NCBI GenBank assembly: GCA_026647385.1
Contig: JAPKGY010000123.1
Location: forward strand, 1 to 7,676
Origin: Phycisphaerae bacterium
Lineage (GTDB): Bacteria; Planctomycetota; Phycisphaerae; UBA1845; PWPN01
Direction of reading: 5' to 3'
DNA length: 7,676 nt
Below are positions 1 to 6,661 of the stretch, in pieces. The notes under the pieces were generated by a model. The model did not search any database, had not been told where the DNA came from, and was given only the letters and a program-made list of their open reading frames with translations. A program made the position numbers and the translations under genes. The stretch's first letter is position 1; each line of letters opens with the position of its first letter.

Positions 1-606
1 CATCGCGATCTCGCGGAACAGCGAGAGCAGCTCGACCTGGGCCTTCAGCGGCTCGGGCAGACTCTGAGCGGTCAGCCGGTCGATCAGATTGACCGCGTCG
101 GTCGTCTGGCCATTGCGGAGTAATGCCGCCCCCAGGGCGACCTCGGCCGAATGGCGCTGCAGCGGACTGCCGATGCCCGATTCCAGGATGTACTCGCACA
201 CCCGCTGCGAAGCCTCGTGCTGCTGCTCGCGCTCGGCCACGGCCGCCAACGCCAGCAGCGACTGCGTGCGGAACAGCGAATGGCGAATCGGCGAACGGAG
301 CAACTCGGTCAACGCACCGGCGGCCGTGTCCCAATCCTGGAGCTGGACCGCCTCCATGGCCTCCTCCAGCAAACGCGTGCTCCGGCGCCGGTTCCGGTTG
401 TCCCGGTACATCACCGCGAGAATCGCGATCAGCAGGCATTGCGGCAGGATATACCCGAGGGTTTGACCCGCCGGCAGCAGGCCCGGATTGGCCCAGATCG
501 CCCCCAGCAGCACGGACAGGCCCAGTAAGATCAGCGTCGGCCCCCGCCAAAAACCGCCGGCCGGCTCCGACGTGCGAATCAGTCTGTCAACGGTACTCAG
601 GTCCAT
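1..606 (-). CDS. Two-TM membrane protein with TPR-like helical repeats (partial, C-terminus off the left edge)
   Basis: An open frame of 202 codons runs from an ATG at 606 to the window edge without a stop, so the 3' end is missing. The N-terminus (MDLSTVDRLIRTSEPAGGFW) is followed by two hydrophobic segments at about residues 23-39 and 50-67. A very basic stretch (RDNRNRRRSTR, 68-78) then suggests the rest of the protein stays in the cytoplasm by the positive-inside rule. Residues 79-180 form amphipathic helix pairs with TPR-like spacing: LLEEAMEAVQLQDWDTAAGALTELL, then LALAAVAEREQQHEASQRV, then a pair around 152-179. I do not recognise a named family; a membrane-anchored TPR scaffold is the best description. 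No clear Shine-Dalgarno lies before the ATG (upstream bases CTCTTGGTG). A promoter-like pair sits just upstream with a very short leader. The gene is separated from 927-2360 by a 320-base spacer, so it is probably its own transcription unit. Confidence 0.72.
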   Translation of the reverse strand, partial: MDLSTVDRLIRTSEPAGGFWRGPTLILLGLSVLLGAIWANPGLLPAGQTLGYILPQCLLIAILAVMYRDNRNRRRSTRLLEEAMEAVQLQDWDTAAGALTELLRSPIRHSLFRTQSLLALAAVAEREQQHEASQRVCEYILESGIGSPLQRHSAEVALGAALLRNGQTTDAVNLIDRLTAQSLPEPLKAQVELLSLFREIAM

Positions 607-616
607 CACCAAGAGT

Positions 617-645
617 GTTGTAGCGTTTTAAGACGACGGGAGCAA
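617..645 (-). promoter_or_regulatory. Candidate sigma70-type promoter for the TPR membrane protein
   Basis: On the minus strand TTGCTC (645-640) and TACAAC (622-617) are separated by exactly 17 bases. The spacer includes TTAAAA, an AT-rich island unusual in this GC-rich window. The start point would fall around 610, giving an almost leaderless transcript for the ATG at 606, in keeping with the lack of a Shine-Dalgarno. Matches to consensus are 3/6 and 4/6, so this is a candidate only. Confidence 0.33.
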
Positions 646-754
646 GAACCGCACCGACCGCGCATCCACAAGCGGTGCAATGGGTGCCCCCCCTCCGCAT
701 GAAAGCGATGACGGTGCCGCGTGCGTCACCAGCGCGTGCGTCATCAGGCAGCGC

Positions 755-805
755 GGTGGGTGCCCCATCCCACTCGGAGTACCCAGAGGGTGGGGGTGGG
801 TGCCC
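755..805. repeat. 11-base direct repeat flanking a G/C-rich imperfect hairpin
   Basis: GGTGGGTGCCC occurs at 755-765 and again at 795-805, 40 bases apart, and the core TGGGTGCCC recurs at 681-689. Between and overlapping the copies, CCCATCCCAC (764-773) can pair with GTGGGGGTGGG (790-800), with one bulged G and one wobble, around a 16-base interval. The plus strand also has three close G runs (788-800). This looks like an intergenic structured element, possibly a dispersed repeat family; copy number in the genome cannot be judged from one window. Confidence 0.5.
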
Positions 806-863
806 GCGGACAGAACTGCTCAGGCCGGCACCTCCATTCCGCTTCCGATCATCGCGCCCCCGC

Positions 864-878
864 CCTCGCCGCGCGAGG
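864..878. other. Short perfect hairpin CCTCGC-CGC-GCGAGG
   Basis: A six-base perfect stem with a three-base loop lies about 50 bases past the stop of the SPASM fusion gene. There is no adjacent T tract on either strand. It could help end transcription or protect the 3' end together with the hairpin at 903-919. Confidence 0.3.
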
Positions 879-902
879 ATGGGCCACCCGACCACTCGCG
901 GC

Positions 903-919
903 CGGCGCAACTCGCGCCG
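903..919 (-). terminator. Candidate hairpin terminator after the SPASM fusion gene
   Basis: On the minus strand CGGCGC-GAGTT-GCGCCG forms a perfect six-base stem with a five-base loop, starting seven bases past the TGA at 929-927. It is correctly placed for a terminator but has no U tract after it, so it is either a non-canonical terminator or a 3'-end stabilising stem. Confidence 0.35.
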
Positions 920-926
920 ATGCCTC

Positions 927-2360
927 TCACGGCCGATGCCATTCCCGACAGCTCCGGCACAGCGGCATCGCGTCATAGGTGCCTGCCTGGTGCGAGCGGC
1001 GAGTTGCGGTCAACGTCTCGCCGGTCCACAGAGCCGCCAGAGATGAATCCGCCAGCGAGCCGACGGCATGCCGGCCGCGGTAGTCCTGATCGCAGACGGT
1101 GACCCGGCCGTCGGCCAACACCAGCGCGCGGGTAAAAAGTCGCTCGCAGGCAAAACGCGTCGGAGGGGCCATGTCCATGACCGCCCGGTCGACGAACTGG
1201 CCCGCGTAGTCGCTCGGGCCGACGATGACCGCCGAACCGACCTTGCCGATCCACTTGTCGTAGAACGGCTCGATTTCGTCCATGGTCGCGCGGGCCTTGA
1301 TCATCTCACAGGCCAGCAGCGGCTGCGGCTGTTGCCGGGCCTGGTGCGAAGCCAGCAGCGCGTCGAGATTGGCCAGCACCCGGTCGTAGTGGTCCGCCTG
1401 GTGCAGGTCGCGATACGTCTCGGGCGTCGCGGCGTCGAGCAGCACGTTCAGCACGTCGACCTGGTTCTCCTCGAGCACGTCGATGGCCGCCTTGTCGAGC
1501 GTCACCGCCGGGGTTCGGACAGCCACCGCGAAGATGCCCGCTTCCCGGCAGCGGCGCACGTACCCAGGCCATTCCGGATGAAGCAGCGGATCGCCGAACC
1601 CGCCGAGAACAACCCGCACGTCGTCGCCGCCAGCAACTCGGCATTCGCGCAGACATGCGGCGATCCGGTCGACGGCTGCATCGGTGTCCGCCACGCATCG
1701 GCCGAACGCGCGGCGGACGTCGGTCTCCGGCGGGTAAAAGCAGGGCAGCATGATCATGTCCCGCCGCGGCTGGGCGGGATTGTACGCCATCATCCTGCCG
1801 GCGCTGTGGCAGGCCTTCACCAGGTCGCCCAGCAGCGGCGTCGAGTAGATCGCCGCCGACAATCCCGGGGCCGACTGGGTGAACGTCATGCGGACGTCGT
1901 CGGCCGTCGTCTCATAATGCCCGATCATCGCGTCGAGCAGCCTCGGATCGAGCAGCACCGCCGCAGCGGGCACGTCGACGACGCCGTCGGCCTGTTCGCG
2001 CCGGCCGAGCGCCTCGAGCAGCCAGGGGTGCAGCGATTCATCGAACACGCACGTCGACCCGAGCCCGCCGCGCCAGGCGTCGAGCGACCACTTGCGGGCG
2101 CTGCGGACGTAATTGAACCACGGCACGTCGCCGGCGTGATGCGTTTCCAGCTTGACCGCCAGACCCTCGACCGCGGCCTGACCCGCCGCCGCCTGGGCGG
2201 TATCCACCACGAGATGAACGCTCGCGACTCGTTCGCACTTCAGCACCCGCTCGAGCGTGCGGCGTACGACGGTCCCGCCGCCGAGGTCGTCGGCCAGTCG
2301 CGAACGCGTGCCCAGGGCACCGCGTTCAAAGTCGGCGGTCACGACCGCGATGACCTTCAT
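927..2360 (-). CDS. Fusion protein: SpsF-like nucleotidyltransferase-like domain + radical-SAM-like barrel + SPASM region
   Basis: The protein has 477 residues. I chose the ATG at 2360 because it gives a natural N-terminus (MKVIAVVTADF), overlaps the upstream stop as ATGA, and has GAAAGGG seven bases before it. A longer frame reaching 3269 reads the wrong phase of the upstream gene. Residues 1-180 resemble the SpsF/CMP-sugar cytidylyltransferase fold: a first beta strand, then TRSRLADDLGGGTVVRRTLERVL, where active relatives have a S-x-RLPGK loop. Here the lysine is absent. Residues about 200-350 look like a radical-SAM half barrel, with GGFGDPLLHPEW (253-264) matching the GGxGEPLLHP motif. 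The expected CX3CX2C before it is missing: only Cys207 stands in PRRDMIMLPCFYPP. Residues 405-471 form a SPASM-type region: Cys405, ADGRVTVC (Cys423), then PLCRSC (Cys468, Cys471), with GSLADSSLAALW between. Its function is unknown. Coupling to the DUF115 gene suggests a role in surface glycan or glycoprotein modification. Confidence 0.9.
   Translation of the reverse strand: MKVIAVVTADFERGALGTRSRLADDLGGGTVVRRTLERVLKCERVASVHLVVDTAQAAAGQAAVEGLAVKLETHHAGDVPWFNYVRSARKWSLDAWRGGLGSTCVFDESLHPWLLEALGRREQADGVVDVPAAAVLLDPRLLDAMIGHYETTADDVRMTFTQSAPGLSAAIYSTPLLGDLVKACHSAGRMMAYNPAQPRRDMIMLPCFYPPETDVRRAFGRCVADTDAAVDRIAACLRECRVAGGDDVRVVLGGFGDPLLHPEWPGYVRRCREAGIFAVAVRTPAVTLDKAAIDVLEENQVDVLNVLLDAATPETYRDLHQADHYDRVLANLDALLASHQARQQPQPLLACEMIKARATMDEIEPFYDKWIGKVGSAVIVGPSDYAGQFVDRAVMDMAPPTRFACERLFTRALVLADGRVTVCDQDYRGRHAVGSLADSSLAALWTGETLTATRRSHQAGTYDAMPLCRSCREWHRP
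2357..2360 (-). other. ATGA stop/start overlap (translational coupling)
   Basis: The TGA of the DUF115 gene (2359-2357) and the ATG of the SPASM fusion gene (2360-2358) share bases in the classic ATGA arrangement. A GAAAGGG Shine-Dalgarno-like stretch at 2374-2368 lies inside the end of the DUF115 gene. Such overlaps usually mean coupled translation and a stoichiometric or functional partnership. Confidence 0.88.
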
Positions 2361-4297
2361 ACGTGGGCCCTTTCGATGGCCTGGTCGAGCCGGTCCAGAC
2401 CGCCTCGCAGAATCTCCTTCAGCACGTCGCCGCCCTCGATGATGGCCTCGACGAACCGGCGATCGCGATCGAGCTGCATGCGGGCGAGCGCCGGGCCGTC
2501 CGCGTCGGTCATCGCCATCCGGCGATCGGCGCTGAAACGCTGGAGCTCCGCCTGCTGGGCGACGGCGCTGATGAGCTGGTACGCGCGCTCCTGGCTGCGG
2601 ACGCGGACGCGCAGCGCATCGACCTCCTGAATGCGGCGATTGAATTCCGCCGGTCGTTCGAGAAGCTTCACGAGCTCCTCGAGCAGCGCCTTGAGCGAGC
2701 GGCAGGTTTCGAGCATGCGATCGACCTCGGCGATGCGGGCCTCGACCTCGCGTCGGCCGGCCCGGAGCTTCGACGGATCGTGCCAGCGGGTCTCGGTCAG
2801 GTACGCGAACCGCTCCGGCGCGATCGGGCGGGTGCAGTACCGATCCGCCACCTCCTCGAGGCTCATCACCCGCGTGCCGGCTTTGCGCACGCCGCCGCCG
2901 GTCGCGTCGATGACCCGGCCGGGGATCGTCGCGAAGTCGCCCTCGAACTGCTGCAAGTAGGTGAAAAGCTGGTCGTCGGTGTAAATGTCCCGGCCTTCGA
3001 TGTCCTTGACCTTGCGCAGAATCTCCCGCGTGCGGACGATGCGCTCCCACTCCATCATCTCGATCGTGCAGAACCGGTTGAGCTGCGGTCGCCACAGCCC
3101 GTGAATCGGCACGCCGGGGGCGTAGTAGACGTGGTGGGTGTAGGCCAGGTCCTGCCCGACGAGAACGATCGGATCGCAGCCGAGGTAAACCGCCAGATAG
3201 AGGGACAGGTGCGCGACGGTGGCCCCCGCCTTCAGCCCGTCGCGCGCCGCCAGGTGCGGCCCCAGGCAAAGTCGGGCGAAGTGGTTGTCCAGCACGGAGA
3301 TCGGCCCGCGGTAGTGGTCGAGCACGTGCCAGGTGGCCTTGGGCTCAGCCACCAGGTGCGTGCGGGAGAAATCGCTGATGTCCTCGAAGAAGCGCTTGGA
3401 CATCTCGTGATAGTCGAGCGAGGTCACGAAGTGCGGGCGAATGCCGCGGTCCAGAAGCGTCTTGAACGTGGTCTGAACCGCGATGATCACCGCGCGGTCC
3501 TGCAACTCAGCCAGCCGGTCCAACTGCCGCTGAAGCGAAGGGCCGGCCGCCACCAGAATCGCGGGCACCGACTTGAACCGGTCGCGCAGCACGTTGATCG
3601 GCGGAGTCGAGAGGTACGTCGGAAAGTTGTTGGCGATGTTCGTGCAGGTGATCCGCGAGTTGGCCACCAGCGTGACGATGCTCATCTTGCAGTAGGCCAT
3701 GTGGTCGGCCAGGATCCGGCGCATCGTGGCGTGGAACTCACCGGCCACCTGCTCGGACGGGCCGTGGGTGACGAACTTCGCGCCCATCATCATGAGCGTG
3801 TTGTGCGGCTCGATGCGGGTCTGCACGTCGCCCTTGTCAGCCCGGGTCAGAATGATGCAGCGGTCGCGTTCGAACAGGTCGGCCAGGTCCACGTGCTCCA
3901 TGGCGGCCCGGAGCAGTTGGAGATTCGGCTCGGTGACGATCAGGAACGCGTCGCCCTTCAGTCGCCCGGCCAACTCGCGGAGATGGTACCCCAGGCCAAA
4001 GCCGCCGACCACGTAGCAAAAGTCGTCGCCGACCTCGACCGCCTCCGCCCAGCGTTTGGCTTCGGCCTCGGGATCGACCCGGCTGTGCAGGTAGATCCGT
4101 CGGTCGGAGCCGGGCAAAACCACGCTGACCGTCGGCAGGTCGCGCTTCGACGGCTCGACGACCACGGAGCCATCAGCCATGCACTCGTCGATCCGCTGGG
4201 CGAGCCGCAGATCCGCGCGGAACAACGCCCGCATGTTGCGAACGTACGGATCGTCGCGGGGGAGAGAACACGGGATGGCGGCGGGATCGGCGGTCAT
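2357..4297 (-). CDS. DUF115 / Maf- and MptE-like protein, probable glycosyltransferase
   Basis: The protein has 646 residues. The family (PF01973) includes flagellin-modifying Maf proteins, which transfer nonulosonic acids to Ser/Thr, and archaeal MptE pterin diphosphokinase; Maf-type activity fits bacteria better. Residues about 60-180 form the Maf-type N-terminal region (IYLHSRVDPEAEAKRWAE; VGGFGLGYHLREL at 97-109; VTEPNLQLLR at 121-130). The DUF115 core spans about 225-400: VPAILVAAGPSL (244-255), the phosphate-binding-like loop; TSLDYHE (292-298); GLKAGATVAHLSLYLAVYLGCDPIVLVGQDLAYT (354-387, near-diagnostic). A further family-type block is IDATGGGVRKAGT (463-475). Residues 510-575 are charged and heptad-like, probably a coiled coil. 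No flagellin or nonulosonate synthesis gene is in view. The gene lies 76 bases past aat and overlaps the next gene by ATGA. The start ATG at 4297 has no good Shine-Dalgarno; Met22 (4234) is an alternative. Confidence 0.94.
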   Translation of the reverse strand: MTADPAAIPCSLPRDDPYVRNMRALFRADLRLAQRIDECMADGSVVVEPSKRDLPTVSVVLPGSDRRIYLHSRVDPEAEAKRWAEAVEVGDDFCYVVGGFGLGYHLRELAGRLKGDAFLIVTEPNLQLLRAAMEHVDLADLFERDRCIILTRADKGDVQTRIEPHNTLMMMGAKFVTHGPSEQVAGEFHATMRRILADHMAYCKMSIVTLVANSRITCTNIANNFPTYLSTPPINVLRDRFKSVPAILVAAGPSLQRQLDRLAELQDRAVIIAVQTTFKTLLDRGIRPHFVTSLDYHEMSKRFFEDISDFSRTHLVAEPKATWHVLDHYRGPISVLDNHFARLCLGPHLAARDGLKAGATVAHLSLYLAVYLGCDPIVLVGQDLAYTHHVYYAPGVPIHGLWRPQLNRFCTIEMMEWERIVRTREILRKVKDIEGRDIYTDDQLFTYLQQFEGDFATIPGRVIDATGGGVRKAGTRVMSLEEVADRYCTRPIAPERFAYLTETRWHDPSKLRAGRREVEARIAEVDRMLETCRSLKALLEELVKLLERPAEFNRRIQEVDALRVRVRSQERAYQLISAVAQQAELQRFSADRRMAMTDADGPALARMQLDRDRRFVEAIIEGGDVLKEILRGGLDRLDQAIERAHV

Positions 4298-4373
4298 GGT
4301 CGGCGCGTCCGTGCTCCGATTTGAGGAAAGTTGCGGTCCATTTCACCATCGACCTTCGCGGAGTCGCCCGCAT

Positions 4374-4958
4374 TCACTCGCCAAACGCCACCTCCTGCTT
4401 CAGGGCCCGGGCGAGTCGTCGCATGTATTCCTTCCGGCCGATCTCGACTGCGCCGAACCGCCGCAGATGGGGCGTGGTGAATTGTACGTCGAGCAGGGTG
4501 AAACCGCGAGCCCTCAGGCGTTCGACGAGCGCAACCAGGGCGATCTTCGAGGCGTCGGTCCTGCGGGTGAACATCGATTCGCCGAAAAACGCTCCGCCGA
4601 GGGCGACGCCGTACAATCCGCCGGCCAACCGGTCGTCGCGCCAGCTCTCGACCGAATGGGCCAGACCGAGTTCGTGGAGCCCGACGTACGCCTCGATGAT
4701 CTCGTCCGAGATCCACGTCCCCTCGGCGCGGTCGGCACACGCGCGGACCACGTCGGCGAAGCAGGTGTCGATCCGGATGTCGAAGTGCCGGTTGCGGTAG
4801 CGCTGACGAACGTTGCGGGGAACGTGGAAGGCGTCGAGATCGATGATCGTACGCGGATCGGGACTGAACCACGCGATCGACCCTTCGACGTCCATCGGGA
4901 AGATGCCGTTCGCATAGGCGGCGATCAGAACGTCAGGCGTAAGCGGCGGGCCTTTCAT
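4374..4958 (-). CDS. aat: Leucyl/phenylalanyl-tRNA--protein transferase
   Basis: This cytoplasmic enzyme moves Leu or Phe from aminoacyl-tRNA to proteins with N-terminal Arg or Lys, marking them for ClpS/ClpAP (N-degron pathway). The protein has 194 residues against 234 in E. coli, the short-N-terminus form. Family motifs are in order: LIAAYANGIFPM (11-22), WFSPDPR (30-36), TWISDEIIEAYVGLHELGLAHSVESW (81-106), GGLYGVALGGAFFGESMF (113-130), ASKIALVALVERL (136-148), LLDVQFTTPHLRRFGAVEIGR (155-175). By a constant offset of 29, Trp82, Glu127, Asp157 and Gln159 correspond to E. coli Trp111, Glu156, Asp186 and Gln188, so the catalytic set appears intact. The ATG at 4958 gives the usual N-terminus, and CAGGG lies only a few bases before it. 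The same frame stays open upstream to 6347, but that part is antisense-phase sequence over the flippase gene, not an N-terminal extension. It sits between the flippase and DUF115 genes. Confidence 0.97.
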   Translation of the reverse strand: MKGPPLTPDVLIAAYANGIFPMDVEGSIAWFSPDPRTIIDLDAFHVPRNVRQRYRNRHFDIRIDTCFADVVRACADRAEGTWISDEIIEAYVGLHELGLAHSVESWRDDRLAGGLYGVALGGAFFGESMFTRRTDASKIALVALVERLRARGFTLLDVQFTTPHLRRFGAVEIGRKEYMRRLARALKQEVAFGE

Positions 4959-4965
4959 AACCCTG

Positions 4966-4996
4966 ATTTTACCCGAACCGACGGATCGGGCTGCAA
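4966..4996 (-). promoter_or_regulatory. Weak promoter candidate before aat
   Basis: On the minus strand TTGCAG (4996-4991) and TAAAAT (4971-4966) are 19 bases apart. The -10-like hexamer is good (5/6), but the spacing is long and the start would fall almost at the ATG (4958). The spacer contains a CCCGA...TCGGG inverted repeat (4972-4990). A near-leaderless aat transcript is possible. Confidence 0.22.
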
Positions 4997-5031
4997 CGAA
5001 CCCGGGGTTTGCAGAGAGCCGCGGGTCGCTG

Positions 5032-5056
5032 CGGCGAGCTTCAGTGCTCCTCGCCG
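5032..5056 (-). terminator. Candidate hairpin after the flippase gene
   Basis: CGGCGAG (5032-5038) pairs with CTCGCCG (5050-5056) in a seven-base perfect stem with an 11-base loop, about 55 bases past the flippase TGA (5113-5111). There is no T tract on the minus strand after it, so a Rho-independent terminator in the strict sense is not supported. Confidence 0.25.
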
Positions 5057-5110
5057 GGGCGACCCGGGCGGCCATCCGACTCGGCAAAGCCCCGCGTCCC
5101 CACATCCCCC

Positions 5111-6634
5111 TCACCGCAACAGCCCGGCCAGCCAACTCTCCAACGACTGTCGCACTCGACGTTTCTCGTCGCCGTCCAGAATTACGCCGCTTGCGAACAC
5201 CAGCACGCCGACGAGGATCACGACCGCCGCGGCTGCATAACCCGGCAGGATCAACCCGTAGGTCGCCGCGACCAGCAGGAACGATCCCAGGTCGATAGGC
5301 CGGCGTTCTCGCCGCATCCAGTACAGGCTGATCGCAAGGGCCACGGACGCACCGATGAGGCTCGCCCAGGCCGCCCCGTGCAATGCCGGCTCCGCCTCGC
5401 CCGGCTGAATCAGCCGCCACGAGAAGGCCAGGCTCGCAACGGAGGCCATCAGCCACAAGCCCCCGGCATAGCGCGGCTTTTCGATCAGCACGAAATGCAC
5501 CACCATCAAGGCCAGAAATCCGCAAATCATGAAGAACGCCAGCATGACCGGGAACACGGGCACCCCGCCGGCATACGCGGCGGGGAACAGGCGCATGACC
5601 AGCGGCGCCCCGGCTGACAAGACTGCACACCCCGCCAACATCGCCAGCCCGGTCATCTTGAACGCCAGGCGCAACCGTCGGTCCGCCGCCTGACGGCCTT
5701 GCGACTCCCACGTCCGCGTCACAGCCGATTGCACCACGACGATCACCGACGTGGTTCCGATCAGCACCGCCTGGGTGATCAGCCGCACTCCGCCGAAGAC
5801 GGCCGTCGGATCCGGCCCACACACTTGCTGGAGGTACCACATGGGGCCGAACTGCGTCGCCTGCCCGAGCGTGGCTGCCACCGCCGACCACAGGCTGAAC
5901 CGCAGCATCTGCCGCCAGACCGCGTGCGCGCCCGCGGCCTCTCCGGGAGTCAGCGGCTCGCCTTGCTCGTCCATCCGACGGACCTGGGCCGCGAAAAGCC
6001 CGCCCAAAACGACGATGATCAGGCCATACCCCGCCACGTGGGCGGCCAGCACCGCCCGCGCATGGGCCCAGCCGACCAGGGCAAACACGACCGCCAACAC
6101 GGTAAACAATACACTGCCTGCCAATTCCAACAGGCTCACCGCCCGGAACAACCGCAACCCCTTCAGAACCGCCAGCAGCAGGAAGTAAACGATGAGCGCG
6201 AACGTGCCCATCATGATCCATCGCGCCAGGGCGACGCCCTCGGGCGTCGCGCCGTAATCCGCGCCGAAGAGGACGCGGGCCAGCGGGCAGGCGGACACCA
6301 GGCCGGCCGCGCAGAGCGCGAGGGCGACCCCGAGCGAAAACCGCCACGCCCGCGCGAGAAACGCGCGCAGACTGCGCCGGGCTTCATACTGCGGAACGTA
6401 CCGGGCCATCGCTTCGTGCAGACCGAGGCCCGCCAGCGGCATCATCACATTGGCCGCCACCAACGCAATCTGCAGAAGTCCGAACTCCTCCTTGACCAGT
6501 ACCCACGCCAGGATCACGCCGCGGGCCAGCCCCACCAGACGCGATGCGACCACCGCCGGCAGATACAGCCCCAGCGAATCCGCCACGTTGCTCGACCGGA
6601 ACAGCGGTGAGTGGTCAGCGCTCAACGCACGCAC
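5111..6634 (-). CDS. Polysaccharide / lipid-linked oligosaccharide flippase (MOP superfamily, Wzx-like)
   Basis: This is an inner-membrane protein of about 507 residues, the usual size for Wzx/PST flippases, which turn undecaprenyl-linked oligosaccharides to the outer leaflet. Hydrophobicity suggests 12-14 transmembrane segments spread evenly, with short basic loops. The first segment pair (LGLYLPAVVASRLVGLARG then LLQIALVAANVMMPLAGLGL) and the following AMARYVPQYEARR are typical of the family's N-terminal half: a helix pair, then a motif like 'R(Y/F)(V/I)PxY'. The second half repeats the pattern from about residue 240 (WRQMLRFSLWSAVAATLGQ). The substrate cannot be read from sequence. The start is uncertain: no in-frame ATG exists before residue 64. 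I use GTG at 6634; TTG at 6652 and TTG at 6625 (GGGGTG eight bases before it) are alternatives. The gene lies between the SPOR lipoprotein gene and aat. Confidence 0.92.
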   Translation of the reverse strand: MRALSADHSPLFRSSNVADSLGLYLPAVVASRLVGLARGVILAWVLVKEEFGLLQIALVAANVMMPLAGLGLHEAMARYVPQYEARRSLRAFLARAWRFSLGVALALCAAGLVSACPLARVLFGADYGATPEGVALARWIMMGTFALIVYFLLLAVLKGLRLFRAVSLLELAGSVLFTVLAVVFALVGWAHARAVLAAHVAGYGLIIVVLGGLFAAQVRRMDEQGEPLTPGEAAGAHAVWRQMLRFSLWSAVAATLGQATQFGPMWYLQQVCGPDPTAVFGGVRLITQAVLIGTTSVIVVVQSAVTRTWESQGRQAADRRLRLAFKMTGLAMLAGCAVLSAGAPLVMRLFPAAYAGGVPVFPVMLAFFMICGFLALMVVHFVLIEKPRYAGGLWLMASVASLAFSWRLIQPGEAEPALHGAAWASLIGASVALAISLYWMRRERRPIDLGSFLLVAATYGLILPGYAAAAVVILVGVLVFASGVILDGDEKRRVRQSLESWLAGLLR

Positions 6635-6661
6635 CCCGTGAAAAATGAACAAGACGGACGG

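Larger units (their letters stand above)
607..926. other. Gene-free spacer between the SPASM fusion gene and the TPR membrane gene
   Basis: These 320 bases hold no frame with protein-like composition. They contain two hairpins close to the stop of the upstream gene (903-919 and 864-878), a G-rich direct-repeat/hairpin element (755-805), a third copy of its TGGGTGCCC core at 681-689, and a directly repeated GCGTGCGTCA (719-728 and 733-742). A promoter-like pair lies at 617-645. A minus-strand frame across this region overlaps both flanking genes and reads as low-complexity Arg/Gly/Pro, so I do not call it. Confidence 0.6.
4959..5110. other. Inverted-repeat-rich spacer between flippase gene and aat
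   Basis: This 152-base spacer holds several possible stems: CCCGA/TCGGG (4972-4976 with 4986-4990), TGCAA/TTGCA (4992-4996 with 5009-5013, centre ACCCGGGGT), CGGCGAG/CTCGCCG (5032-5038 with 5050-5056), and CGGGGC/GCCCCG (5055-5060 with 5089-5094). No protein-like frame is present. The stems may end flippase transcription and structure the aat leader. Confidence 0.4.

Noticed and set aside
587..976. A 129-codon minus-strand frame across the 607-926 spacer
   Set aside because: It overlaps both flanking genes, is Arg/Gly/Pro-rich and crosses the direct-repeat/hairpin element; it has no convincing start signal.
1068..2630. A 520-codon plus-strand open frame over the SPASM fusion gene
   Set aside because: Same explanation: antisense shadow with low-complexity Arg/His/Val-rich translation and no recognisable motif.
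2361..3269. An N-terminal extension of the SPASM fusion protein (780-residue version)
   Set aside because: The extra 303 residues read the wrong phase of the DUF115 gene, are Arg/Gly/Pro-rich and unlike any domain; the ATGA overlap with GAAAGGG upstream marks the real start at 2360.
2363..4324. A 653-codon plus-strand open frame covering almost the whole DUF115 gene
   Set aside because: It is exactly antisense to a gene with clear family motifs; its translation is rich in Arg/Ala/Val/His/Asp repeats without domains. Long antisense frames are expected where GC-rich third positions remove stops.
4959..6347. An N-terminal extension of Aat (657-residue version)
   Set aside because: The extension is out of phase over the flippase gene and low in complexity; Aat family proteins begin a few residues before the AYANGIFPM motif, as with the ATG at 4958.
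5699..6610. A 303-codon plus-strand open frame antisense to the flippase
   Set aside because: The translation is Arg/Gln/His/Pro-rich with no domain, typical of the antisense of a hydrophobic membrane protein gene.
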